Shown: positions 44,103 through 53,090 of the stretch, piece after piece
Numbering within the stretch: position 1 is the stretch's first letter
Layout: each line of letters starts with the position of its first letter
Origin: Mycobacterium shigaense
GTDB lineage: Bacteria; Actinomycetota; Actinomycetes; Mycobacteriales; Mycobacteriaceae
DNA length: 64,000 nucleotides
Direction of reading: 5' to 3'
Assembly (NCBI RefSeq): GCF_002356315.1
Contig: NZ_AP018164.1
Span: 868,001 to 932,000 of the forward strand
Notes under the pieces: generated by a model
Told to the model about the DNA's origin: nothing
The model's input: only the letters and a program-made list of their open reading frames with translations
The model's database searches: none
Position numbers and translations under genes: made by a program

Positions 44103-45542
44103 TTGACCACGGCTGCCTCGCACAGCGATGTGCTGATTGTCGGCGCCGGCAGCGCTGGATCGGTTGTTGCCGAACGCCTTTCCGCCGATTCGCGGTGTGC
44201 GGTGACCGTCCTCGAGGCGGGACCCGGCCTCGAGGACCCGAGCCTGCTGGCGCGGACCACGAACGGGTTGCAGCTGCCGATCGGTGCCGGCAGCCCGCTG
44301 GTTAAGCGGTATCAGACCCGGCTCACCGACCGGCCCGTCCGCCTCGTGCCGATCGTGCGCGGGGCGACGGTCGGCGGCTCGGGCGCCGTCAACGGCGGTT
44401 ACTTCTGCCGCGGCCTGCCCCGGGATTTCGATCGGGCCGCCGTTCCCGGCTGGGCGTGGTCCGACGTCGTCGGGCATTTCCGGGCGATCGAGACCGACCT
44501 GGATTTCGCGAGCCCCGCCCATGGCGCCACGGGTCCCATCCGCGTTCGCCGCACCCACGAACTGACCGGGACCTCGGAGAGCTTTGCGTCGGCCGCACAG
44601 CGCGCAGGCTTCCCCTGGATCGCCGACCTCAATGACTGTGGGCCGGAACTTGTTTCGGGCGTGGGTACGGTCCCGCTCAACATCGTGGACGGACTACGGC
44701 TCGGGTCGGGGGCAGGATTCCTGATCCCGGCCCTGCGACGGCCGAACCTGACCTTGCTGGCGCGGACGCGGGCCCTGCGCCTGCGCTTCGACGGTACCGT
44801 CGCGGTCGGCGTCGATGCGGTGGGCCCGCAGGGGCCGACCAGGCTCACCGCGGATCGGATTGTGCTGTGCAGCGGCGCAATCCAATCTGCTCACTTGTTG
44901 ATGCTCTCCGGTGTCGGCGATGAGGCGATGCTGCGGGCCGCTGGCGTGCCCGTGCTGGCCGCGCTACCGGTGGGAATGTTTTGCAGCGACCACCCCGAAT
45001 GGGTGCTGCCGACGAATTGGGCGGTGGCCGCCGGCCGTCCGGTGCTGGAGGTGGTGCTCAGCACCGACTACGGCGTCGAGATCAGGCCGTATACAGGCGG
45101 TTTCGTCGCGATGACCGGGGACGGCACCGCAGGCCATCCCGATTGGCCGCATATCGGGGTGGCGCTGATGCAGCCCCGCTCGCGGGGGCGCATCACGCTG
45201 GTGTCGGCAGATCCCGATGTGTCGCCACGTATCGAACACCGCTACGACAGTGAGCCCGACGATGTCGCGACGTTGCGCCGGGGCAGCGAACTCGCCCGCG
45301 AACTGGCCAGTGCGGCAACATATGTCGGCTCACCGGTATGGGCCACCTCGCAACACCTTTGCGCCAGCGCCCCGATGGGTGCCGACGGGGATCCGCACGC
45401 CGTCGTCGATCCGCGGTGTCGGGTCCGCGGGCTCGAGAACTTGTGGGTGATCGACGGCTCCGTGCTGCCCGAGATCACCAGCCGGGGCCCGCACGCGACC
45501 ATCGTGATGATCGGGCATCGCGCCGCTGGGTTCGTTGGCTGA
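44103..45542 (+). CDS. mftG: Mycofactocin system GMC oxidoreductase MftG
   Basis: The protein has 479 residues and starts at TTG 44103, 8 bases after the mftF stop; this gives the length of the M. tuberculosis protein Rv0697. The FAD motif VLIVGAGSAGSVVAERLS is at residues ~10-27. GMC signatures are GATVGGSGAVNGGYFCRGLP (~88) and LCSGAIQSAHLLMLSGVG (~258). The active-site His lies in TSQHLCASAPMG (~418), and the second His in TSRGPHATIVMIGHRA at the end. It is linked to mycofactocin reoxidation during alcohol use. Its last 213 bases are overlapped on the other strand by the glycosyltransferase frame. Confidence 0.93.
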   Translation: MTTAASHSDVLIVGAGSAGSVVAERLSADSRCAVTVLEAGPGLEDPSLLARTTNGLQLPIGAGSPLVKRYQTRLTDRPVRLVPIVRGATVGGSGAVNGGYFCRGLPRDFDRAAVPGWAWSDVVGHFRAIETDLDFASPAHGATGPIRVRRTHELTGTSESFASAAQRAGFPWIADLNDCGPELVSGVGTVPLNIVDGLRLGSGAGFLIPALRRPNLTLLARTRALRLRFDGTVAVGVDAVGPQGPTRLTADRIVLCSGAIQSAHLLMLSGVGDEAMLRAAGVPVLAALPVGMFCSDHPEWVLPTNWAVAAGRPVLEVVLSTDYGVEIRPYTGGFVAMTGDGTAGHPDWPHIGVALMQPRSRGRITLVSADPDVSPRIEHRYDSEPDDVATLRRGSELARELASAATYVGSPVWATSQHLCASAPMGADGDPHAVVDPRCRVRGLENLWVIDGSVLPEITSRGPHATIVMIGHRAAGFVG

Positions 45543-46811
45543 TTCAGGCACAGAAGACCTGCGAGCGAGACCCTCTACAAGATCGGCAGCAGCCAGGGGA
45601 CTCGCTGCAGGTCGGGTCATCTGGGCTGCGATCTCGCGGGCCCGCGTGGCGTATTCCGGGGCGAGGACGGTACGCAGGTCCGCAATCAGCGTCTTCTCGG
45701 TGACGCTCGACAAACTCCGCGTGGCACCGACTTTCAGTCGGGTGACCCGAGCCCCCCAAATTTTTTGGTCAATGTCTGTCGACAGGATCAAGGTGGGGAC
45801 GCCGGCACGCAAGCTCGCAGCCGTGGTGCCGGTGCCACCATGGTGCACCACCGCGCGGCAGTAAGGGAACGTGGTCGCGTAGTTGACGGTGTCGACAACT
45901 TGCACATGGTCCGCATGGGCGACATCGCCGAAATCGGTTGCGGCAGAGCAAATGAGCGCCCGGGCGCCCAATTGCGCGCAGGCCGCGCTGATCATGTCGA
46001 ACGCGTCGGCCGGGGATTTGATCGGCATGCTACCGAAGCCGAAAAAAATCGGTGGTGATCCCGCGGCGATCCACGACATGACTTCGTCGTCGGCATCCGT
46101 TGGCAATTCCAGCGTCAGCGCCCCGACGAACGGCCGCTGCCAATCCCCATGCGCCCATTCGGCAGCCAACCCGGGAAAACACACGGCGTCATAAGCCTGG
46201 ATCTCCAGCGATCCACGTTCGGTGAATCGACGCGACAAGGGCCCCCGTGCCTTAGGTAAGCCCAGGTCGCGGCGCTGTGCGCGCTCGAGCTTGCTACTTA
46301 GACGCCAAGCCACCCATTCGTACACTTTCATTGCGGCACGGCTCAACCGCGGCGGCAGCGCCGAGATGAGCTGGCCGTTTGACCGCAACGGGAAGTGATG
46401 CAGTGTCACCAAAGGAATGTCATGGTAATCCGCGACGTTGACGGCGGCCTGTTCGAAATTCACGCCGGTGACAAGGAGATCCGCACCATCGGTCAACGAC
46501 GCCAGCGTGGCGCAGATGTGGTCCCAGCGCTGCAGGGCGGGTAGCACCGTTTCACGCCGCAACCTGATCAGACGTCGGATCTTCCAAAAGTTGGCGAAGA
46601 ATGCCGTCCAGAAGTCGCGGTGCGCGTTCATAGTCGAGCGCGAGTCAGGCCCGAAAGCGACCACGGTGGGCACAGTCAGCTGGGCGAACTCAACCAGGTC
46701 TGGAGGAGCGGCCATGCAAACGTCGTGGCCGCGACTCAGCAGTTCACGACCAAGAGCAACGCATGGCTCGATATCGCCACGACTCCCATAGCTCGCCAGC
46801 ACAAATTTCAT
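45330..46811 (-). CDS. GPL-type UDP/dTDP-sugar glycosyltransferase (GT1 family)
   Basis: The protein has 493 residues. The N-terminus MKFVLASYGSRGDIEPCVALGRELLSRGHDV is the classic start of mycobacterial glycopeptidolipid and sterol-type glycosyltransferases. IFFGFGSMPIKSPADA (~residue 270) and the donor site CRAVVHHGGTGTTAASLRAGVPTLIL (~325) complete the fold. Relatives are ~420 residues; here the frame runs ~75 residues further, antisense to mftG, with an ending (HHDGRVRAPAGDLGQHG...) that matches no glycosyltransferase. The native end and stop were probably lost where the island joins mftG. It may glycosylate the lipopeptide made by the NRPS. Confidence 0.85.
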   Translation of the reverse strand: MKFVLASYGSRGDIEPCVALGRELLSRGHDVCMAAPPDLVEFAQLTVPTVVAFGPDSRSTMNAHRDFWTAFFANFWKIRRLIRLRRETVLPALQRWDHICATLASLTDGADLLVTGVNFEQAAVNVADYHDIPLVTLHHFPLRSNGQLISALPPRLSRAAMKVYEWVAWRLSSKLERAQRRDLGLPKARGPLSRRFTERGSLEIQAYDAVCFPGLAAEWAHGDWQRPFVGALTLELPTDADDEVMSWIAAGSPPIFFGFGSMPIKSPADAFDMISAACAQLGARALICSAATDFGDVAHADHVQVVDTVNYATTFPYCRAVVHHGGTGTTAASLRAGVPTLILSTDIDQKIWGARVTRLKVGATRSLSSVTEKTLIADLRTVLAPEYATRAREIAAQMTRPAASPLAAADLVEGLARRSSVPESANEPSGAMPDHHDGRVRAPAGDLGQHGAVDHPQVLEPADPTPRIDDGVRIPVGTHRGAGAKVLRGGPYR

Positions 46812-47159
46812 CGTGGATCACACGCCCTCAATTGCCTTACGCGTTGCATGTAGTGGGGGTGGCCCGTGCCGCTCGCTGTTCGACGCTGATCCAAAGTCCA
46901 AAGCCTTTGCACCCCGCCTGTCCCCAGCTCGTCAGATCGCGTAGAACTCAGTTATATGTGCATGAAATGCCAGATCGTACCATAGACATTGGATCGTATA
47001 TGACAAGTGTCTTTCGAAGATCAGCGAAAGTGACTCACTGTCAAGGTGTTCGAAGTCTTGACGAGCAGTTGACGCTAGGCGGTGAGCGGCCATGGGATGA
47101 ATCGCCGCAAGGAGCTGTCAGCGCGACGAGGAAAACATCATGGGGTACTGTGTGCTGTC
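46812..47159. other. Divergent spacer between glycosyltransferase and Gap-like gene
   Basis: These 348 bases hold no convincing gene. They are more AT-rich around 46945-47060, with GATCGTA repeated at about 46972 and 46991. A TACTGT at 47146-47151 lies 8 bases before the Gap-like start and could be a -10. Both divergent promoters must lie here. Confidence 0.4.
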
Positions 47160-47963
47160 ATGTGGGGGTCAGTCCTATTGCTGACGCTTTTGGCTGCGCT
47201 CGATCCGGCGCGTCTTAGTATCACTCTTCTCTTGATTTCGCGGTCCCGGCCAGTGCAGAACCTGCTCGTCTACGGAGTTGGCGGCCTGACAGCGTGCATA
47301 CCTACCATGGTGATTCCGCTGACGTTGCTACAGGCCACACATACTTTTGGTGCACGTGGCCATGATTTGGCCAACTCGACCACGAGTGCCCTCGTCCGCC
47401 AGATCCAAATCGGCACTGCGGTTGTCGTCTTGTCAATCGCTGCGGTGATCGTGCTGCGCCTGCGGGTGCGTGCGCGCCAGCGGACGCTGTCTTCGGCATC
47501 GAGTGGTAACTCGTCCGTCCTGATGCTGGATTCGACTTCGCAGAGTCCGATCTCGTCACCGCTGGGCAACATCGCAGACCCGTCGACCGGAGGCGGATCG
47601 GCAATTCGGCGGCTGCGCCGTCGTGCCGAAGGCGCATGGACAAATGGATCCGTGTGGGTCGCGTTCGTGGTCGGTCTGTTTACGGGGGGACCACCCCTCG
47701 ACGGCCTGCCGTTCCTGCTCGCCATCGTCGCGGCCTCGGGAGCCGCAATTGGCACAATGGCTAGTGCTCTTGTGGTTTTCGTTGTCGGCATGTTTGCCGT
47801 CGTTGAGATCGTCTTCGTCAGTCATCTCGTGGCGCCGACGAAAACCCAAGCGGTACTGGGCCTCTTGCATGACTGGGCGCTTGCGCATCGTCCGCACCTC
47901 GTCGCGGCTATCTTTACTGTGCTTGGGATCTCGCTGGCAGTTCGGGGATTCGGTATCTTCTAA
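47160..47963 (+). CDS. GAP/Sap-type membrane protein (glycolipid-addressing family)
   Basis: The protein has 267 residues. From ATG 47160 it reads MWGSVLLLTLLAALDPARLSITLLLISR, the conserved N-terminus of the GAP family. About six hydrophobic segments follow in two groups separated by a polar loop (RVRARQRTLSSASSGNSS..., residues ~100-160). In mycobacteria Gap helps move glycopeptidolipids to the surface and Sap does so for sulfolipid. An in-frame GTG at 47082 would add 26 polar residues and is less likely. Its place between a GPL-type glycosyltransferase and an NRPS suggests export of the lipopeptide. Confidence 0.82.
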   Translation: MWGSVLLLTLLAALDPARLSITLLLISRSRPVQNLLVYGVGGLTACIPTMVIPLTLLQATHTFGARGHDLANSTTSALVRQIQIGTAVVVLSIAAVIVLRLRVRARQRTLSSASSGNSSVLMLDSTSQSPISSPLGNIADPSTGGGSAIRRLRRRAEGAWTNGSVWVAFVVGLFTGGPPLDGLPFLLAIVAASGAAIGTMASALVVFVVGMFAVVEIVFVSHLVAPTKTQAVLGLLHDWALAHRPHLVAAIFTVLGISLAVRGFGIF

Positions 47964-48059
47964 ATGGAAGTGCCGGAACTTGACACCTGCACGATCCTTG
48001 GCATACAGGCCGAGATCCGCACATCCATTCGGTGTTCGGTTACGACATAAGTAGGTGGC

Positions 48060-48644
48060 TCAAGCACCTGCCGATTCGATGCTGGCAGCGTCAGCTCTGC
48101 CCTGTAAGCGCTGAACGTGCAGAAAACCCTCGACGGCCGCGAGCGCACATTCCCGATAGTCGAAGTCTGGCAGTGTGGACAGCCGTCCCAGGACTAGGGG
48201 GCCGATCAGCATGGCAATGGCCTGGGAACGGTCCACCTCGCCGAGCTCCGCGGCCTCCGGGCTGTCGAATAAGGCGTCGAATGGCGCCGCATATTGCTGA
48301 GCGATGCGTTCGCGAAGCGTGGTGATTGCGGGGCTGGCCGCGCAGCTGGTGTGGTGGGGTTCTGGCAAACCCTCTAGGTCGCGGCCCAGGGCCAACCAGG
48401 ACATCGCTGTCATCACGGCGGGTGCTTGAGCCACCGACTCGGCCTGGGCGAGGACCAAGGCGACCAGTCGATCCCGAAGGGAGCCGTCGTCGGGCGGTGT
48501 GGGGCACGGCGGTATCAGACTGTTGAACGCCGCCGCCAGCAAATCGTTCCCACTCGGGAAGTGGCGATACAGGGTGGCTCTGGCTACGTTAGCGGTGCGG
48601 GTGACCGCTTCTACGGTGACTGCGCTGGGACCTCCGGACCTCAA
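48060..48644 (-). CDS. TetR family regulator with damaged start
   Basis: From TTG 48644 there are 194 residues. The helix-turn-helix reads VTVEAVTRTANVARATLYRHFPSGNDLLAAAF. This start is inside helix 1. Upstream codons still read as the normal TetR beginning (PIAEESTDPRPARSRARLLEAAAALLRSGG), but no ATG, GTG or TTG precedes them in frame; GTG 48726 is out of frame by one base, across a run of four G (48717-48720). Either one base was gained, or translation begins unusually. It is convergent with the Gap-like gene and upstream of MbtH, so it could be the island's regulator if functional. Confidence 0.72.
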   Translation of the reverse strand: MRSGGPSAVTVEAVTRTANVARATLYRHFPSGNDLLAAAFNSLIPPCPTPPDDGSLRDRLVALVLAQAESVAQAPAVMTAMSWLALGRDLEGLPEPHHTSCAASPAITTLRERIAQQYAAPFDALFDSPEAAELGEVDRSQAIAMLIGPLVLGRLSTLPDFDYRECALAAVEGFLHVQRLQGRADAASIESAGA

Positions 48645-49090
48645 GAGGGCCGCGGCGGCTTCCAGTAAACGAGCCCGCGACCGGGCAGGCCGGGGATCGG
48701 TACTTTCCTCGGCGATGGGGACTCACCTCCCTGTTTCGAACAAGACTATCGGTCTACCTGCGCAGCCTTTCGGTGGCCGAAGTTCTTCCAGTCCCGAAAG
48801 CAGGGCACCTCCTAGCCAATGTCTTGATCCGGCCTGACCAGCGTACTGATGCAGTAGGCAGTGGCGATAGCCCGCGTGTGCGGTGTTTCGGGCACGGGCG
48901 CTCGCCCGGATAGGCGTCGCGCTGGTGATGGTGACGCCGGAAGCCCCGAACAGCGCCGGACGAACCCATGCTGACCGCGGCTGACCTGGGTCATCGACGA
49001 TCACACCGTGGTGTTGCCTCGCGGTCGACGCAACATACCCCGAGGCTCCCGCCACTCATTGATGGCCGCCCGAAGACCGTTCGTGGCTCC

Positions 49091-49118
49091 TTTTCTATGG
49101 CACATTTTCTATGGCACA
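49091..49118. repeat. Tandem 14-base repeat
   Basis: TTTTCTATGGCACA occurs twice, head to tail with no spacer. It is not in a gene; probably a slippage product. Confidence 0.8.
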
Positions 49119-49477
49119 CGGTAGGTCTGGCGGGTCGTGGGCGCTTCGTGGCGGCTGATCGAATCAGCCTCGGGCCGTGCATGATCCCGGGGGGCATATC
49201 GGCGAGAGCGCACTAGTAAAGCGTAAGCCGTCGGCCCGACACTGACACGCGAGAATCCGTCGAATAACCCATCGTCCCAGCACTTTCGGTGGAGAACTTA
49301 CGTGCACGAAGCCAGTCGGGCGAGCTCGCGCCGTAGTGGCCGCTGCCCGCCGACGGGCTGTGGGGCGGCAGCGATGTGCACGCTAGTGCCGCCGAAGTCG
49401 CCGACCCGCTATCGGGGCCATGGGGAGCTGAACCGATGCGGCACAAGCACTAGTCAGCGGCTGCGATCTATAGTATA

Positions 49478-49518
49478 TGTGATACGACACCATATAGGAT
49501 CTACGTAACCATATCACA
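49478..49518. promoter_or_regulatory. Inverted repeat upstream of mbtH-NRPS
   Basis: TGTGATA (49478-49484) and TATCACA (49512-49518) form a perfect 7-base inverted repeat around a 27-base AT-rich centre, ending 21 bases before the mbtH start. It is likely the control region of the NRPS operon. Confidence 0.45.
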
Positions 49519-49539
49519 AGTACGATTTTGGAGAACTTC

Positions 49540-49776
49540 TTGAGCATCAACCCTTTTGATAGCGAGCAGGGTGGCTTTCTCGTCCTAGTCAACGACGAAG
49601 AACAACACAGTCTTTGGCCGGCGTTTGTCAGCGTCCCAGCGGGTTGGCGGGTGGTTTACGGCGAGGCTGACCGTGCTTCGTGCCTTGACTATATGGAGCA
49701 GAACTGGCCTGACATAAGACCGCGAAGCTTGCGGGAGCGGCTGGCGGCTCAGCAGCCGGATGTATCGACTGCTTAG
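49540..49776 (+). CDS. MbtH-like protein
   Basis: The protein has 78 residues. MbtH proteins bind and activate NRPS adenylation domains. The signature is complete: INPFD at the start, [31 protein letters not shown], and [21 protein letters not shown]. The start is TTG 49540, with GGAG (49530-49533) six bases before; TTG 49528 lies at the ribosome site. It is followed by the NRPS after 195 bases, so both are probably one operon. Confidence 0.93.
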   Translation: MSINPFDSEQGGFLVLVNDEEQHSLWPAFVSVPAGWRVVYGEADRASCLDYMEQNWPDIRPRSLRERLAAQQPDVSTA

Positions 49777-49971
49777 TAGCAGGCTTCGTGGCGTGAAGCT
49801 GTGCCCCAGCGAGCGAATCGAGGGCACGAGTTCGGTTTCTCAGCAACAGCCGTCCTCCGGATGGCCTTCTCAAAGTTAGCGGGACGTGCGCCGGGGGGGC
49901 GTGCGATAAGCACTTCAACGGCACGGGATTTCAGATGCCGGTCAGCGGCTAGACCTAGGGGGTTCGCATAA

Positions 49972-52900
49972 ATGCTTGATTTCGGCGCGCAATCGGATGT
50001 AGTGGGACCTCTGACCGCTGCTCAGTGGTCAATGTGGGCGGCCCAACAACTTCAGCCTGAGATTGCCTATAACTTCGCCGGTTTTGTGCCGATCGACCAT
50101 TTCGTCGACCTCGAACGGTTGTCGGTGGCGTGTAACGCCGCAGCGGCGCGGTTCGGTACGCCTTGTGCGCGCTTGGCCTTGCAGGACGATGAGCCGATCT
50201 TCATAGTGGACCGCAGGTTTCCGCGGACCGCGCGATGCATCGATCTGCGTGCGGAATCCGATCCGTTAGCCGCCGCGCACCGCTGGATGAATGACGATTA
50301 CCGTCGACCCATCGACCTGATCCGTGATCGGCTCACGGAGTTCGCCTTGCTTCGGATAAGCGATGATCTGTCGTACTTTTACTTGCGTGCCCACCACGTC
50401 CTTTGCGACGGGTATGGCGCGTACAACATTGTCCGCCATATCGCGGCCGTCTACTCGGGATCGGCCGACGCTACTACCGAGGTCGATTTTTCAGAATTTA
50501 CCTTGCTGCGCAACGCCGACAGCAAGTACCAGCGGTCCGCACGTAGCCAGGCTGACGCCCAGTACTGGAAAGCCATCCTGTGCGAGCGTACGGACAGCGC
50601 TGATCTGTCAGGGGTCGCCAGACTGGTGACGCCGCGCCATCCGTTGGTTCGTCGGCTGGAATGCGAACAGCGATTGCCGAATGCCCATGGCGATCACCTC
50701 CACGTCGCGAGGGTCGTTGCGGCGCTTGCGGTTTTCATGGCGAAATCAACGGGACGCCGATCTGTATCGATGTCGATGCCGGTTTCCGCGCGTACGACTG
50801 CCGCGCTGAAAAAGAGCGCCGGCATGGTCTCCAATATGGTGCCGCTGACTATCCGCGTGGATGACACAGACACCGTTGGTGAACTGACCGATCAGGTCGC
50901 CACAGCGCTGATCGGCGCGTTGCGTCACCAACAGTTCCGGCGTTGGGCGGCGCTGTTGCCCGACACGGGCCATCTTGGCATGAACGTGGAGTTCGGGCCC
51001 ATCATCAATGTCTTGGACTTCAATGCTCCGCTTCGTTTCGGCCCTTCGGAAGGGGCGATTGAAGTGTTGTCCACTTTCCCCATTCAAGACATTTCGATCA
51101 TCGTCCATCCACGGCTGAGTGACGGTGCACCGCGGATCGACTTCGCGTGGAATCCCGAACGTTACACCGCCGATGAGATCGCCCGGCATGCCGCTCGTTT
51201 GGAGTCGGTCCTGGACCGCGTGATGGTGGCTGATCCTGCGGTGGTGGTGTCGGGCATTGATGTGGTGGGTGTGGATGAGCGTGCGCGGTTGGAGGTGTGG
51301 GGTAACCGTGCGGTGTTGGATGTGGCGGCGGTGTCGTCGGTGTCGGTGCCGGTGGTCTTTGGTGAGCAGGTTGCGCGGGTTCCTGATGCGGTGGCGGTCA
51401 GTTGTGCTGGCCGGTGTGTGACGTATCGGGAGTTGGATGAGGCTTCGAATCGGTTGGCGCGGTTCTTGGTTGGTCGTGGTGTGGGGCCGGGGTCGTGTGT
51501 GGGGTTGTTGGTGCCGCGTTCGATTGAGGCGATCACCGCGATTGTGGGGGTGCTCAAATCGGGGGCGGCCTATGTGCCGATGGATCCTGCGGTGCCTGAT
51601 GCCCGGTTGGGGTTCATCATCGATGATGCCGCTCCGGTAGCGGTGCTCACCACGGCGGCTCTTGCTGATCGGGTCGCGGGTTTAGGTGCTCAGGTCATCG
51701 ATATCGAGGACCGGGCTATCACCACAACACCGGCCACCGCGCTACCCGCACCCGCAGCCGATGACATGGCCTATGTCATTTACACCTCGGGCACTACTGG
51801 TGTGCCCAAAGGGGTGGGCATCGCCCACCACAACATCACCGAGCTGATCGATTCTTTTGATGAGCATGTGGAGTTGTCCTCGGGTCAGGCGTGGTCGCAG
51901 TGGCATTCCTATGCCTTTGATGTGTCGGTGTGGGAGATCTTTGGGGCGTTGTTGCGTGGTGGGCGTGTGGTGGTGGTGCCCGAGGCGGTGGTGTCTTCTC
52001 CGCAGGATTTCCATGCGTTGCTAGTCGCGGAGCAGGTCAGTGTGTTGAGTCAGACTCCGTCGGCGTTTTATGCGTTGCAAAGTGTGGATGGGGTGCGTTT
52101 GGAGTTGGGTCGTCAGCTCAAGCTTGAGGCGGTGGTGTTCGGTGGGGAGGCGTTAGATCCGCAGCGTTTGGCGGGTTGGGTTGATCATCATTCGGGGTTG
52201 CCGCGGTTGATCAATATGTATGGCATTACTGAGACGACGGTGCATGCGTCGTTTCGTGAGGTCACGCTCAGCGATGTCGACAGCAGTATTTCCCCGGTTG
52301 GTGTGCCGTTGGGGCATTTGGCGTTTTTCGTGCTGGATGGGTGGTTGCGTCCGGTGCCTGTGGGTGTGGTGGGTGAGTTGTATGTGGCTGGTCGTGGTGT
52401 GGGTGTGGGGTATGTGGGTCGGTCGGGGTTGACTGGTTCGCGGTTTGTGGCGTGCCCGTTTGGGGGTGTGGGTGCGCGGATGTATCGCAGTGGGGATTTG
52501 GTGTGTTGGGGCGCTGATGGTCAGTTGCGGTATGTGGGGCGTGTTGATGAGCAGGTCAAGATTCGTGGGTATCGCATCGAGTTGGGTGAGGTGCGTGCTG
52601 CTTTAGCGGCGGTGCAGGGTGTGGATCAGGCGGTGGTGATCGCGCGTGAGGATCAGCCCGGTGTGAAGCAGTTGGTGGGGTATGTGACCGAATCGGTGCC
52701 GGGGGTGGTTGATCCTGCTGCGGTGCGTGAGCAGTTGGGGCAGCGGTTGCCGGGTTATATGGTGCCCGCGGCGGTGGTTGTGGTGGCGGGGTTGCCGTTG
52801 ACGGTGAACGGCAAGTTGGATGTGCGGGCGTTGCCGGCTCCGGAATATGGTGATGCGCAACGGTATCGGGCTCCTCAGACCGCGGTCGAAGAAATCCTGG

Positions 52901-53090
52901 CCGGTATCTTCGCCCAGGTCCTTGGTGTGGACCGCGTCGGTATCGACGACTCCTTTTTCGACCTCGGTGGCGACTCGCTATCAGCGACGCGTGCATTGGC
53001 CGCGATCAATAAGGCTTTCAACACCAACCTCACCGTGCGGGCGGTGTTTGAGGCGCCGACGGTGGCGGGGTTGGCGGGGTGTGTGGGTGA
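49972..53090 (+). other. NRPS module 1: starter C, A (Thr-like), PCP
   Basis: The C domain differs from all later ones and ends with [16 protein letters not shown], as in acyl-starter modules. By alignment to GrsA the A1 pocket reads D V W S V G M V H K; the Thr code is DFWNIGMVHK, and [14 protein letters not shown] is typical of Thr domains. The PCP has GGDSL, the form that feeds a following C domain. Confidence 0.7.

Larger units (their letters stand above)
48727..49539. other. Non-coding stretch before mbtH
   Basis: About 800 bases without a recognisable gene on either strand. Base composition falls from GC-rich to AT-rich toward 49470-49540. It holds the 14-base tandem repeat at 49091-49118 and the dyad at 49478-49518. 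Some minus-strand stretches (48750-48990) remain open in several frames, but I recognise no family. Confidence 0.5.

Noticed and set aside
48723..49055. A 110-codon minus-strand frame upstream of the island TetR
   Set aside because: No recognisable domain, other frames are also open over part of it, and no start signal; kept as non-coding.
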